This document shows, in pieces, positions 49,101-58,149 of a stretch of 64,000 bases of DNA (its first letter is position 1; every line of letters begins with the position of its first letter). The notes below the pieces were generated by a model. That model had not been told where the DNA came from. It worked only from the letters and a program-made list of their open reading frames with translations, and did not search any database. Both the position numbers and the translations under genes were made by a program. Source of the DNA: Cristatella mucedo (Eukaryota > Bryozoa > Phylactolaemata > Cristatellidae); contig WPIO01000071.1 in assembly GCA_009760855.2 (NCBI GenBank), positions 1,340,001 to 1,404,000 of the forward strand. Reading direction: 5' to 3'.

Positions 49101-50608
49101 TTCTATGTTTAATTCTGGTTAAATACGGAAGCCCTCCTGCAAGCATTGTACAGTTTAATGGCGTGTTACGTCGCTGAGCCCAAGGTAATTGCATTGACAG
49201 GTCTCAAGACTGCAGCCGACACCAGTGTGTCATCGGGGAGAAAGCTTTCAGAGAAGTTTCAGCCAAAATAGTGCGTCGTCTTACTATGCCTCTAACGAAA
49301 ATCATGACCGGGGCACTGCATGCCGCCAGCAGCTTGAACAGTGCAGAGATGGAACATATTCTGGTAAGATGGTGTCTCTGATCTGCATTCTCAAGATCAT
49401 AATAATCAACTACATAAAACTACATGACTGATTTGAACTACCAGACTAGCAATAAAGATGATAACGCTTCTTGAAAGTCACGTGTGTCGCGACATCTTCT
49501 GACGTCGCGAAGTTCTCTGACTTGATGATGACGTTTAACAGCAAGCTAAACATTTGCCCATTTCGTGCATCATTTGGTGGGCCCTTGTGATCTGTCATTC
49601 GTGTGCTCACGTGTGCTGACGCTACACACGCTGTTGCTTATCATATATACATGTTAACAATATGCACGTTGCCTGGAACCGTATGATGTGTGTTGTCATT
49701 GTGCATATCAGCACTAACCACCCGATCATTCATTTATATAGAATTTATATAGCTTCATTTATATAGCATATTTTAAGTGTCAAGAAAAAGATTAAGTTCT
49801 CTGATGGTGCTATACAATCAGGCATTTGCAGCTGGTGAAAAACTCTGCAGCTAAGCTTGTCAGTCGTGAGCATCACAGTTGCCACGTCACACCACTTCTC
49901 GCCAACCTGCACTGGCTACCACTCACGCATCGCATCGACTTCAAGGTTTTATCGCGCACTTTTAGGTGCCTTCATTCTTTGGCTCAAACCTACTTATCAG
50001 ATTTACTGCCCCATCAGTCTAAGCATCACACCGCCTGCTTTACGGAATCTCACTGTTTACCTATACCTCATACAAACCTCAAATCCTTTAGAGACAGGGC
50101 ATTGAGTTCGTATGCTCCTAAAGCCTGGAACTCACTCCCGACTTGCGTCACAACATCTCCTGACATGGCCACATTTAAAAAGAAATTAAAAACGCACCTA
50201 TTCATCACAGCATTTAGTGGGTCCCTGTGATTTGACCTCTATGTGCTTATGCGTGCTGACACTGTGCATGCCACTAACCACACTAACCACACTAGCATGC
50301 TGACTTTGTGTGTGTCACCTATAATCATACTATTCTTGTTATTTGTTGAGCATGCTACCACTTACCAGTCGATTGCACTTCCTTTGCAGTAAATGTAAAG
50401 CGCCTAGAAAAAGATTGAGTTCTCTGGGGGGTCTTTATCAGGTATATTATTATTATTATCAAAAATTGATTAATTTTATTATAGTCAGGGATTAACCACT
50501 GCAGTGTCTCTAATACTGCAATTTCGCTGTCTAGCCGCACATCTAAACAAGTTCACATCCCGTAGATGCACGTCTCTAGAGATCTCATGCATTTCGTTCC
50601 TATGCATG

Positions 50609-50693
<85 letters not shown>

Positions 50694-52163
50694 CTTATTT
50701 TCTAGCATGTGCAATTGCATATGCATTTGCAATGTCTGGAATAAGATTTATGCTCAACCACTGCCACGAGAGGATAATCCCATGCTCAACCACTGCCACG
50801 AGAGGATAATCCCATGCTCAACCACTGCCACGAGAGGATAATCCCATGCTCAACCACTGCCACGAGAGGATAATCCCATGCTCAACCACTGCCACGAGAG
50901 GATAATCCCGTGCAACGCTTACTTGACCTATTCACAGTCTCGACTCAGCTACATTTCTCAATCCGTCGATTACAATATCTATATAATATATATAATATTA
51001 ATAGTTTGTATTAACTTCAAATCCTTTGGAGACCGTGCCTGTAGCTCGTATGCTCCCGATGCCTAGACATCACTCCCGACTAGTGTCACTACCTCTCCTG
51101 ACTTGATTACATTTAAAAAGAAACAAAAACGGATCTACGTGTCACAGCATTTAGTGGCTCCCTCGGATTCAACCTGCGTGTGCTTGCGTGTGCTGACACT
51201 ATACATGCTGCCACTAACCACACTTGCAAGCTGACCCTGTGCATATCACCCTAACCTTGTTAATCCTGTTGTTTATTGACCGTGCTACCAGTTCGATCGT
51301 GCTTCCTTTGCAGCAAATGTAAAGTGCCTAGAACGAGATTGAGTTCTCTGAGGGTGCTATATCGAACATACTATTATTATTATTGTTATTATTATTGATT
51401 CAAATCCCTTGACGTGCATGACGATCCCGACTTCGACTAACCCTTATTAAATGACCGACGTTAAATTTAAGCCTCTAATAGGAGTGCATATATGGTAGAC
51501 TAAGTATATACAAGAATACACTTTAAATGAAAGTGCGGTGGGTGAGCTTTCATAATTTTTTTCAAGATAGTGTCATCTGTCACTGTCATATAAGTTCTCA
51601 ATTATCTCTGGCGTTCAGCATAGCGCACGCATTACACATATCTCTAGTGCCCCGTCGGTAGTGTCAAAGTCTACATTTGGGACTATAGGATTTTAGAGAA
51701 ATTATTAATATTAAGAGTGACTGAACGTGCGTTCGTGATGCTACCAAAGTTTTCCAACTACCTAACTGAGCCAAAGGCAATAGGACTGAAGCTGTTTTGA
51801 CCATACTTATGTCAAGCTGTGCCATTGTTTATAATTAGTCTCTGGATTTATATTTTCCCCGAGATTTCCTATATTTCTGTATTAACTGCATATATTTCCT
51901 CTTTGACTCTAGATCTTTTGATTGGTTAATAATCTTGAGATTTTTTTCAGGCTGTTGACGATGCTTTTTCTATGGCAAGCAGATTAATTGGAACACTTCA
52001 AATTAAGGGCATTAATGGGATCAGTGAATTATACAGGTTATTGAAAAAAGAAGACTGCGGTACATATGAACTATTTGCTGAGCTGCTTCAAAATTCAAAG
52101 CGGTGCAAAAATCCCACCCACTTTCCGAACACAGAATCCGAAGGATCTTTACCAATGCAATAG
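36003..52163 (+). CDS. Predicted CARD - RING - B-box - coiled-coil - CARD protein (TRIM-like E3 ligase), 8 coding exons
   Basis: Proposed coding exons are 36003-36179, 38611-38822, 41902-42881, 45434-45618, 46804-46865, 47856-47909, 49201-49363 and 51951-52163. Every junction has GT/AG ends and the phases agree, giving about 681 residues. Domains: CARD-like fold about 10-100; C3HC4 RING 146-228; B-box 1 about 258-298; B-box 2 311-341; coiled coil about 355-417; Ser-rich linker; second CARD about 572-658. Family knowledge: the RING of TRIM proteins recruits E2 enzymes for ubiquitin transfer, B-box and coiled coil drive oligomerisation, and CARDs make homotypic contacts in apoptosis and innate signalling. 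Inference: a cytosolic ubiquitin-ligase adaptor with two CARD interfaces. No SPRY, NHL or filamin domain is seen. Introns hold LINE-A, LINE-B and SINE copies. Exons 5 and 6 are the least certain. A 5' UTR exon may lie further upstream. Confidence 0.78.
36320..36815 (-). mobile_element. LINE-A 3' part in intron 1 of the CARD-TRIM gene
   Basis: It begins with the (AAT)n tail and reversed 3' signature. The minus-strand translation includes LAPAYLSDLLPHQ-type thumb sequence ending KSSF. Confidence 0.7.
37165..37885 (+). mobile_element. LINE-A 3' part in intron 1, plus strand
   Basis: The thumb (VTSRLDFCNSLL-type) leads to a 3' tail with ATT repeats. With the preceding minus-strand copy it forms an inverted pair about 350 bp apart. 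Confidence 0.7.
38611..38822 (+). CDS. CARD-TRIM gene exon 2 (second half of CARD 1)
   Basis: This short exon is open for 70 codons plus 2 nt. The acceptor is ...caattgtag|GAC and the donor CTCAG|GTAGGT. It encodes SLNHLIDFISKKPNARLKF and then ESLTKSLDKPAIHRQLMEEF, which fits CARD helices 4-6 (LLd.l..k...f..F...L....h..L...). The phase 0 entry matches exon 1, and the phase 2 exit joins to the single G that opens exon 3, making an Arg codon. An in-frame stop directly upstream of the acceptor supports this boundary. Confidence 0.7.
40085..40700 (+). mobile_element. Diverged LINE fragments in intron 2 with a minisatellite between
   Basis: 40085-40205 resembles the LINE RT start (aaaggcttggttagattctgaggccctagc). 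40208-40345 is a degenerate array of gatctaaaga / cttaaaagacat units. 40380-40700 resembles the LINE-A thumb (VAPAYRSDL). Confidence 0.5.
40838..41590 (-). mobile_element. LINE-A 3' part in intron 2
   Basis: Reversed 3' signature and tail at the left; the thumb lies at about 41300-41550 (SVQNSAARLVCRERRSCQIT). Confidence 0.7.
41902..42881 (+). CDS. CARD-TRIM gene exon 3: RING, B-box 1, B-box 2, coiled coil
   Basis: The acceptor is accttttcttttag|G and the donor CCTG|GTAAGC, phase 1. There are 326 whole codons. The RING ligands are C146, C149, C161, H163, C166, C169, then C225 and C228 (CPEC, KCLH, CRGC, CPEC); a 55-residue Ser-rich insertion separates C169 from C225, longer than usual. B-box 1 has CRRC and CSHC pairs at about 258-286. 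B-box 2 starts CKEH (311) and continues CVNC. Its expected CxxC/D pair is C-N-D-Y, so Tyr replaces a usual metal ligand and a later Cys (338) stands where His is common. A heptad-like segment (EELHDQIGMRIECVDRLL) follows, as in TRIM B-box C-terminal coiled coils. An ATG at 41858 upstream of the acceptor could give a shorter isoform without CARD 1, but it lies in the predicted intron. Confidence 0.9.
43085..44105 (+). mobile_element. LINE-B copy in intron 3
   Basis: A FYADNTQL site (Asp to Asn in the catalytic pair) lies near 43122, followed by a deletion to the MSENFLKLN region and then the thumb and a 3' end without a long tail. Confidence 0.75.
44755..45330 (-). mobile_element. LINE-A 3' part in intron 3
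   Basis: Reversed tail and 3' UTR up to gcgacgctcactacagacaa. It ends about 100 bp before the exon 4 acceptor. Confidence 0.65.
45434..45618 (+). CDS. CARD-TRIM gene exon 4 (linker)
   Basis: The acceptor follows a pyrimidine-rich run (tcttttatttccgaatctcgtag|CG). The first two bases complete the phase 1 codon left by exon 3. It has 61 whole codons, polar and acidic, containing QPLSLTRNQRNPDKPLQ and ELAEQERRCDHEDFG, and ends GGG|GTAACT in phase 0. The same open frame runs on both sides of the proposed exon (45238-45804) through LINE-A sequence upstream and SINE sequence downstream, so the boundaries rest on splice motifs and phase only. No known domain is seen. Confidence 0.6.
45664..46060. 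mobile_element. SINE type 1 body (+) followed by reversed LINE-A tail
   Basis: 45664-45740 has the SINE body (gtggtgatagccgtcaaggc). 45765-46060 is a minus-strand LINE-A 3' end with an AAT tail. Confidence 0.6.
46110..46320. repeat. AT-rich microsatellite cluster
   Basis: Several (AT)n and (TATA)n runs. Confidence 0.9.
46804..46865 (+). CDS. CARD-TRIM gene exon 5 (small linker exon, tentative)
   Basis: This 62-nt exon lies between a strong acceptor (cacgctttttttatcag) and a good donor (GATGG|GTAAGC). It reads TLMDEVSRLKILPSSVSQRD, entering in phase 0 as exon 4 requires and leaving in phase 2. It is too short for a homology call. Confidence 0.5.
47040..47212 (-). mobile_element. tRNA-derived SINE type 1, minus strand, in an intron
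   Basis: The reversed body (ctgattaaacagcctcttttt) is followed by the reversed B-box (ggaatcgaacc) and A-box (ccttacctagtgcgccatca). Confidence 0.8.
47856..47909 (+). CDS. CARD-TRIM gene exon 6 (54-nt symmetric exon, tentative)
   Basis: The exon is bounded by ...atgatctag|C and GCAG|GTAGGA. It is 54 nt long, phase 2 to phase 2, and encodes RKDVRVPDMPKRHTSKS. Being symmetric, it could be skipped without shifting the frame, since exon 5 also joins exon 7 in phase. Its 3' end resembles a sequence repeated about 60 bp downstream (catcaaagagca), so it may be a chance splice match. Confidence 0.35.
49201..49363 (+). CDS. CARD-TRIM gene exon 7 (first half of CARD 2)
   Basis: The acceptor is gcattgacag|G (weak pyrimidine tract) and the donor TTCTG|GTAAGA. 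One base plus 54 codons are open, in phase 2 to phase 0. The protein AFREVSAKIVRRLTMPLTKI leads to NSAEMEHIL, matching CARD helices 1-3 (helix 1 Val-Arg-Arg-Leu-Thr and a helix-3 E.E.I motif). Another open frame across the same stretch is Ser/Gln-rich with no recognisable fold; the CARD frame is preferred because it also joins exon 8 in phase. Confidence 0.68.
49560..50455 (+). mobile_element. Composite LINE-A in intron 7
   Basis: A tail-like segment at 49755-49810 fuses into the LINE-A thumb (open frame 49826-50230: LHWLPLTHRIDFKVLS, LAQTYLSDLLPHQSK) and a 3' tail with ATT repeats. Confidence 0.75.
50609..50694. repeat. (AT)n microsatellite
   Basis: About 38 pure AT units, then a short interrupted end. 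Confidence 0.95.
50750..50908. repeat. 32-bp tandem repeat, five copies
   Basis: The unit runs from tgctcaaccactgccacgag to aggataatccca. The copies are identical by eye, except that the last reads cccg. Confidence 0.95.
51010..51395 (+). mobile_element. LINE-A 3' end in intron 7
   Basis: The sequence aatcctttggagaccgtgcc ... gcctagaacgagattgagtt is followed by ATT repeats. Confidence 0.7.
51951..52163 (+). CDS. CARD-TRIM gene terminal exon 8 (second half of CARD 2)
   Basis: A textbook acceptor (gagatttttttcag|GCT) opens 70 codons to a TAG stop. The segment ASRLIGTLQIKGINGISELY followed by RLLKKEDCGTYELFAELL closely follows CARD helices 4-6 (rLldlL..kG..gf..L...L......ell). About 20 residues follow, ending SEGSLPMQ. 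The phase 0 entry equals the phase of the exon 1/exon 2 junction, at the same helix 3/helix 4 border as in CARD 1. Confidence 0.75.
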   Translation, partial: AVDDAFSMASRLIGTLQIKGINGISELYRLLKKEDCGTYELFAELLQNSKRCKNPTHFPNTESEGSLPMQ

Positions 52164-52423
52164 CCGCTATGCAATTATTTACCCCCGAGGTTAAAGACAG
52201 AGAGTGGCCAGTGCTTGTGCCAGCTACTATTTATTAAGACACCTTCAAGGCTTATTTCTGGAAGAAACATTCAAGCTATTGGTAATAATTGTATTGCTAT
52301 GTATATGCCATGATTAAGTTGAAGTTGTCACCCCAATTTCGCCACCATTGTCAGCGGAATCGGCTCTTCTTTTATATTAAATTTTGGCATACGTTCGAAC
52401 GGGTCAATTTTTAACTCAGCCGA

Positions 52424-52429
52424 AATAAA
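52424..52429 (+). terminator. Candidate polyadenylation signal of the CARD-TRIM gene
   Basis: AATAAA lies about 260 nt after the stop codon of exon 8, a reasonable 3' UTR length. It could be a chance match; a GT-rich element further on was not established. Confidence 0.35.
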
Positions 52430-53225
52430 AGCGTCTCTTCACAAGCATGCAAGTATTCGCAGAAACGGGCTTACTGGGCGAAGCAGTACAAAAGTAACTG
52501 TGTGCACGTCTCCGTTTCGTATTTATCGTCAAATGTGAGAGCATACCGTGGATTGCCAGTCAAGAGTACACTTTAGAATTATCCTCCTTTAACCTCTGGC
52601 TACGATTCTGCAGAGCTACGTTTCGCGTCTACGGTAGTCATTAACCTGATGGGATGAGGCTGCCATACTGTCCTTAATCCTGGAAAGCCAAGCGGCGGCT
52701 TAAGTCCGTTCAGTGGCTCGCGCGCGAGCCGTTGCCATTTCGAGAATCCATAAACAATAAAAATAAATACTGTATAGTAAAAATTAAAAAACATAAGTAC
52801 ATAAAATATACATTTTACGAATCAAAGCATGCACTTTTAATACGTGCCGTTGGGGTGCGATAGAGCCGTGATTACCGTAACATTTGAAATTGAATGCGTG
52901 CGTCTGAAGGGCCTCGCCAGACCGGACCGACCGACCAGAATTACCAGTACCTCTGTCGCGCATAGATATCAACCGTTTCGTGTGGTAGATAGGCCTCTCG
53001 CGCATAGATATACCTCCCGTGAACTAGTATCTCCCTTGAGAGCATGGATATCAATCTACCTCATGCGGAGTGGCACCGATGCATTGCTGCCTTACCTCGT
53101 CTTAACTCACGGTCGTTAAAGCTGGGCTACAATTTCGCCGACGACCAATCGTTTCGGGAGCCAGTGGCAATCACTGAAAGTCTCGTGCTTCTTATGTTAA
53201 AGTAGAATCCTCTTGAGAAAGGCAC
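52430..53225. other. No gene supported
   Basis: Open frames on both strands are short. A cgcgcatagatat motif repeats near 52955-53010. Confidence 0.35.
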
Positions 53226-53228
53226 CAC

Positions 53229-54410
53229 TAAAAATAATAATAATAATAATACACTTGATAAAGTGCCCTCAGAGAACTCAAATTCTTTCTATGCGCTTTA
53301 AGTTTGCTGCAAAACTAACACGATGGAATGGTGAGTGATATCATGTTTGATAAACATTATGAATAACATGGTAATGGGTGTAGGTGTGACAAGCACAGGG
53401 TCAGCAGGCAAGTGTGGTTAGCGGGCAGCATGCAGCAGTGTCAGCACGCATAAGCACATAAAGGACGAATCATTGGGACCCACTAAAGGCTGTGATAAAT
53501 AAGTGCGTTTTTCATTTCTTTTTACATGTGGTCAAGTTAGGGGATGTGCCGCAAGTCGGAAGTGAAATGAAGGCTTTTGGAGTATGCGATCTAAATGCAC
53601 GGTCTCCAAAGGTATTGAGGTTTGTACGAGGTATTGGTAAACAGTTGAATTCCGAAAAGCGTGTGGTATGATGCTTAGCCTGGTGGGGGAGTGGATCTGA
53701 TATTTAGGCTGGAGTCAAAGAATGAAGGGACCTGAAAGTGAGTGACACAACCTTGAAGTCGATCCGTTGCTTGACTGGTAGCCAGTAGTGGTCGGCGAGA
53801 AGTGGTGTGGTGTGGCAACTGCGACGCTCACGACAGGCGAGCCCAGCTGCAAAGTTTTGCACCAGCAGTAAGCGAATGATTGCACATGCCAGTAGACCAG
53901 CAATCAGTGAGTTACAAAAGTCAAGACGGGATGTCACAACTCCACGGACCAACTTAGATGTAGTATCCTTATGTAAACAAGCCCAAATTTTAGCAATGTT
54001 GTGTAGCTGAAAGTAGGCAAACTTGATTATGGAGCTGATGTGGTCGTCTAACGAAAGGTCACATGGAAAATGACACCTAGATTTCGTGCAGATTCAAGAG
54101 GCGAAATGCTGGCAGAGCCGATTTTGAGCGTTAACTTTTTCAATTTTTGAATCACACCTGGTTTTCCCGTAACAAGCAAGTTAGTTTTATCGTCATTCAA
54201 TTTTTAGAAAACTTGCTACCATCCATGTTCAGATGTCATCAATACATACGGTAAGGGAGTTGAGAGAATTCGAAGCGCTCGAGGGCCATTCGATCGTGCT
54301 TCCTTTGCACCAAATGTAAAGAGCCTTGAAAGAGATTGAGTTCTCTGAGGGCGCTATATTAAATGCATTATTGTGATTACTATTACTATTAGTATTATTA
54401 TTATTATTAA
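53229..54410. mobile_element. LINE-A minus copy (53229-54285) abutting a plus-strand LINE-A tail (54288-54410)
   Basis: (AAT)n and the reversed 3' end are at the left; the minus-strand thumb is near 53700-53950 (RLDFCNSLIAGL). At 54288 the forward tail ttcgatcgtgcttcctttgc begins and runs to ATT repeats. Confidence 0.7.
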
Positions 54411-55125
54411 AGGTGACGTTGCTCTTTGGCGGCCTCTAGCGGCCCATGGGACAACTTCACGAGCGTAGAGGCGTAGATTTAGATAGAGCGTAGGTTTCGA
54501 CTTGCTCGCTCGTATTTACCAGTTAAGCAGCCCCTTACATCCAAACTGAGAGCAATTTTTTTCAGAATTGAGGATCCAGGGGCTTAGGAAGGACCAAGTA
54601 AGCTGCATTGGCCAAAGTAAAGACCGTCTTATAAGCAGCGTCTTCGCTAACCCCTGAACGTCAGATGGAACTGGAATAGCAAGGCGCACTGTTAGTAATT
54701 GTACGCTGTAGTGCCTGCTGTCACCCAAGCCAGCAGGCCGCAAGACACAGCTTGACCCTAGCGGAAAACTAGCGGAAGCGCGATAAATACGGCGAAGAAG
54801 TACGTCTAAATATGGTGAAGCCTTCGCGCTGAAGAGCTGCTAACGAGTGGCAGCAGTCGAGTGCAGCTCGTACAATGCACCGAAAGTCGCGTACTCGCGG
54901 CCTCGATACTCGCCGGCATTCGGACGCTAGCTGAGCACGGCAGCAATAAAGAGTTTAATTTACAACTAATTCACGGCCGACAAATTCACGGTCGACAAGT
55001 TCACGGCCGACGCGTAGACCAGTAGTCTGATCGGCAGAGGGGCGTGCAAGGTGTCCAGCGGCAACCATAGCGGGCAACTCGCTTGAAAGACTTTATCGTA
55101 GATCATGACATGCCCGGTTCCTAAT
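54411..55125. other. No gene supported; possible LTR-like segment
   Basis: At 54945-55015, aataaagagtttaatt is followed by three ttcacggccgaca-type units. This could be a solo LTR, but no terminal pair or target duplication was found. Confidence 0.25.
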
Positions 55126-55127
55126 CG

Positions 55128-55331
55128 TTATGATACAGAAACCGCGAATAATATCTGAGAGGTCAGACAGAATATGGCTGAATCAGCATGCGTACGTTTC
55201 AAGGCGTAGTCTCTATAAAAGGGCAGTGGGCTAATCACTGGCGCCACCGCTTCCGGCCACAAGTTAAAAACCAAGATAGGTGCCGCGTTCAAAACTATTC
55301 TGAATTGTTGCGACGTGCCCAAGTATTTCAC
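55128..55331 (-). mobile_element. Fragment of another LINE lineage (thumb region)
   Basis: The minus-strand reading FRIVLNAAPILVFNL resembles the conserved LQ.V.NAAARLVFN of CR1/L2-type thumb domains but differs from LINE-A and LINE-B. Confidence 0.4.
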
Positions 55332-55711
55332 GGTGACGATTTTTTTTCAGTAGAGGCAAATGATCTGTCTTCATGAGGAGACCAACGTCGCAGGCGACGA
55401 CGCGGCTAGCTGCCATGCTTGCAGGCGTTGGGACAAATTGGACCGCTCAACGGAAATGCGGGTGTGCTTGTCTCCCGCGAGTTCTCGCTCAGCTCACGCG
55501 GTCAACCGCGGTTAATAGGCGGGTGATTTACTTACTTAGATAACTACGTGAAGGAGCCATTTATCAATCAACAAATTGATCTAAATTTATCCAACATTTT
55601 AAGGGATGGTTTTTCCAACGGTCCAATAAGTAGGAAAATAAGAACCGCGGTGGCTGCACTAATTTGCGTTACATAATCGAATTAGGAGTGCCGACGCAGA
55701 AACAATGGAAT

Positions 55712-57830
55712 AATATTAATAATAATACACTTGATCAAGTGTCCTCAGAAAACTCAATCTCTTTCTAGGCGCTTAAAATTTGCTGAAACAGAAACATGAT
55801 CGAATGATAAGTGGCATCATGCTTGATAAACAACAAAAATAACATGGCTAGGGGGTGACATGCACAGGGTCAGCATGCAAGTGTGGTTAGTGGAAGCATG
55901 CACAGTGTCAGCACGCATAAGTACACAAAGGTAGAATCGCAGGGACCCACTAAATGCTGTCGTAAATAGATGTGTTTTAAAGTTCTTTTTAAATGTGGTC
56001 AGGTCAGGGGATGTCGTGACAAAGTCGGGAGTGAGTTCCATACGAACTAAATGCTCGGTTGCCAAAGGATTTGAGGTTTGTACGAGGTATTGGTATAGAA
56101 TTAGATTCCGAAAATTGGGTTGTACTTTACTCGGCCTGGTGAAGGAGTAGATCCGATAGGTAGGCTGGTGCCAAAGAATGAAAGAACTTAAAAGTGAGTG
56201 AAAAAAACTTGAAGTCGATCCGTTACTTGACTGGTAGCCAGTGCAGGTCGTCGAGAAGTGGTGCGTGATGTGTAAGCAGCTAGGCTCACCATAGGCGAGC
56301 CTAGCTGCAGAATTCTGCCCCAGCTTTAAGCGCCTGATTGCACATGCCAGTAGGCCAACAAGCAGTGATTTACAGAAGTCAAGGCAGGATCTCACAAATG
56401 GATGGACTTACTTAGATGTGGTATCCCTATCTAAACAAGCCCGAATTTTAGCAATGTTATGTAGCTGGAAGTAGGCAGACTTCATTGTGGAACTGCTGTG
56501 GTCGTCTAAAGAGAGGTCACTTTGGAGCATGACACCTAGATTTTGTGCAGATTCATCAGGGGATTAGCAGGCAGAGCCAATTTTTATCGTTAATCTTTCC
56601 CATTTCTGAATCGTACTTAGCTTGCCCATAACTTGTAAGATAGTTTTATCAACATTTAATTTAGGAAAATTTGCTGCAATCCAAGTGCGGATTTCATTCA
56701 TACATTCAGCAAGAGATTTGAGAGAATTCGTCAGAATGGCTAGGAGGGATCAAAGCAAAGGTACAACCGAGTGTCATCCGCATAGAAGTTAAAGCCTGAA
56801 TTGTGCTTGGCAATCATATCGGCGAGAAGAGGGTATAAACCGTGAAAAGAACCGGACCTAGCATGGAGCCCTGAGGTAACTGATGTTTCAGAGGTACTTT
56901 GGATGATTTGTGTCCATTCACATCAATACTGTGGAGTCTCCTCTGAGATAGGACCTTAACCTTTGCAGGTGTCGTGTTCGACAACTGCCTCAATTTCAAA
57001 AGCTTCATTCAGAAGACTACCTCTACAGCTAGCCATCACATCCCATCCCTATCCAAGATTAGGAGCTGTCTCCCACAATGGCTTGCAAAAAAATTAACTA
57101 GCTCTTTAGTTCTGTCTCGGCTTGATTATTGTAATTCCCTTTTGGCTGGGCTGCCAAAGAAAGCTATTATGCCACTACAGCGGACTATGAATATGGCTGC
57201 AAGGCTGGTCTTCAAGTCCCAGCGGTTTGAGCACGTGTCACCTTTGCTGAAAGAGCTAGGATGGTTTCCGGTTGAGCAAAGGATACAGAGCAAAGTTCTT
57301 ACGCTGACCCACAAGGCCCGCCTCAGCTTGGCTCCTTCGTACCTAGCTGAACTGCTACATCAGTTTCAACCTGTTTGCGCCCTCAGGTCCTGTGTGGAAA
57401 ATAAATTAGCTGTCCCATTCCTCCGATTAAAGACAGTTGGCGACAGAAGCTTTAGCTCTGCAGGTCCTAGACTGTGGAACTCGCTTCCACAATTCTTACG
57501 GAACGACAACTACTCTCCTACTGCCGACTATGGCTCATCCTGGTCAGCGGTCCTGAGCTGCTACTTCTATGCTAATCACTACCTCAACTGCTCTGCTGAC
57601 TCTGCTATGCTTCCCACTTTCTCTTTGTTGCGTAAGACGAAGTCTGTTAGCTACCGAATTCGTACCGAAAGCCGCTTAGGCTGTGAGTGAGCTATACAAA
57701 AGTCTCCTGCGTAGCACCCACATAGTCTTTATGAGTTTGTGGAGTTACAGAGGGAGATACATTACATTACATTACATTAGAGCAGTGCCAGTGATGCCCA
57801 GATAGTGTTCAATCGGAAACTGTCATGGCG
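55712..57830 (-). mobile_element. LINE-A copy, minus strand, interrupted by LINE-B
   Basis: (AAT)n tail and reversed 3' end at 55712; minus-strand thumb and RT (QLPQGSMLGPVLFTVYT near 56850). The copy stops at about 56965 (cctttgcag) and resumes at 57778 (agagcagtgccagtgatgcc), which is contiguous LINE-A sequence in other copies. Confidence 0.8.
56966..57777 (+). mobile_element. LINE-B inserted into LINE-A
   Basis: It starts in the thumb (GVVFDNCLNFKSFIQKT-type); the open frame 56974-57690 runs to the end of the ORF. The 3' UTR and (ACATT)n tail end at 57777. Confidence 0.85.
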
Positions 57831-57885
57831 TGGCCGAGAAATGTGTATTTGTCGTCTGCCAGTGCTTCCGCTGCTCATTTTTTGT

Positions 57886-57963
57886 GTGCGTGTGTGTGCG
57901 TGCTTGTGCGTGCGTGTGGGTGAGTGTGTGCATACATGTGTTTGGGAGGGCGTATGTGTGTGA

Positions 57964-58003
<40 letters not shown>

Positions 58004-58050
58004 ATGTGTGTTCGCGCCTGTGTGCATGCATGCATGCATGTGTATATTTT
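57886..58050. repeat. (GT)n-rich tract
   Basis: Interrupted GT/TG repeats with a (GCAT)n end. Confidence 0.9.
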
Positions 58051-58149
58051 TGGGTGCGTGACCTCAGCTAGATTACACAATTGCTGCCGCTCGTTCCGCC
58101 TTAGCTATGGGTTGAAGAACTGGTTGATTTGTTGGAACTGTGAGAGCGA

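Noticed and set aside
49225-49431. Alternative Ser/Gln-rich frame across CARD-TRIM exon 7
   Set aside because: It begins at a GTG, has no recognisable fold and does not join exon 8 in phase. The neighbouring frame gives a CARD half.
50750-50908. CRISPR-like array
   Set aside because: The 32-bp units are directly adjacent without variable spacers, in an animal intron; this is an ordinary tandem repeat.
54900-55030. Solo LTR
   Set aside because: There is an AATAAA-like signal and short repeats, but no paired terminus, target duplication or primer-binding site.
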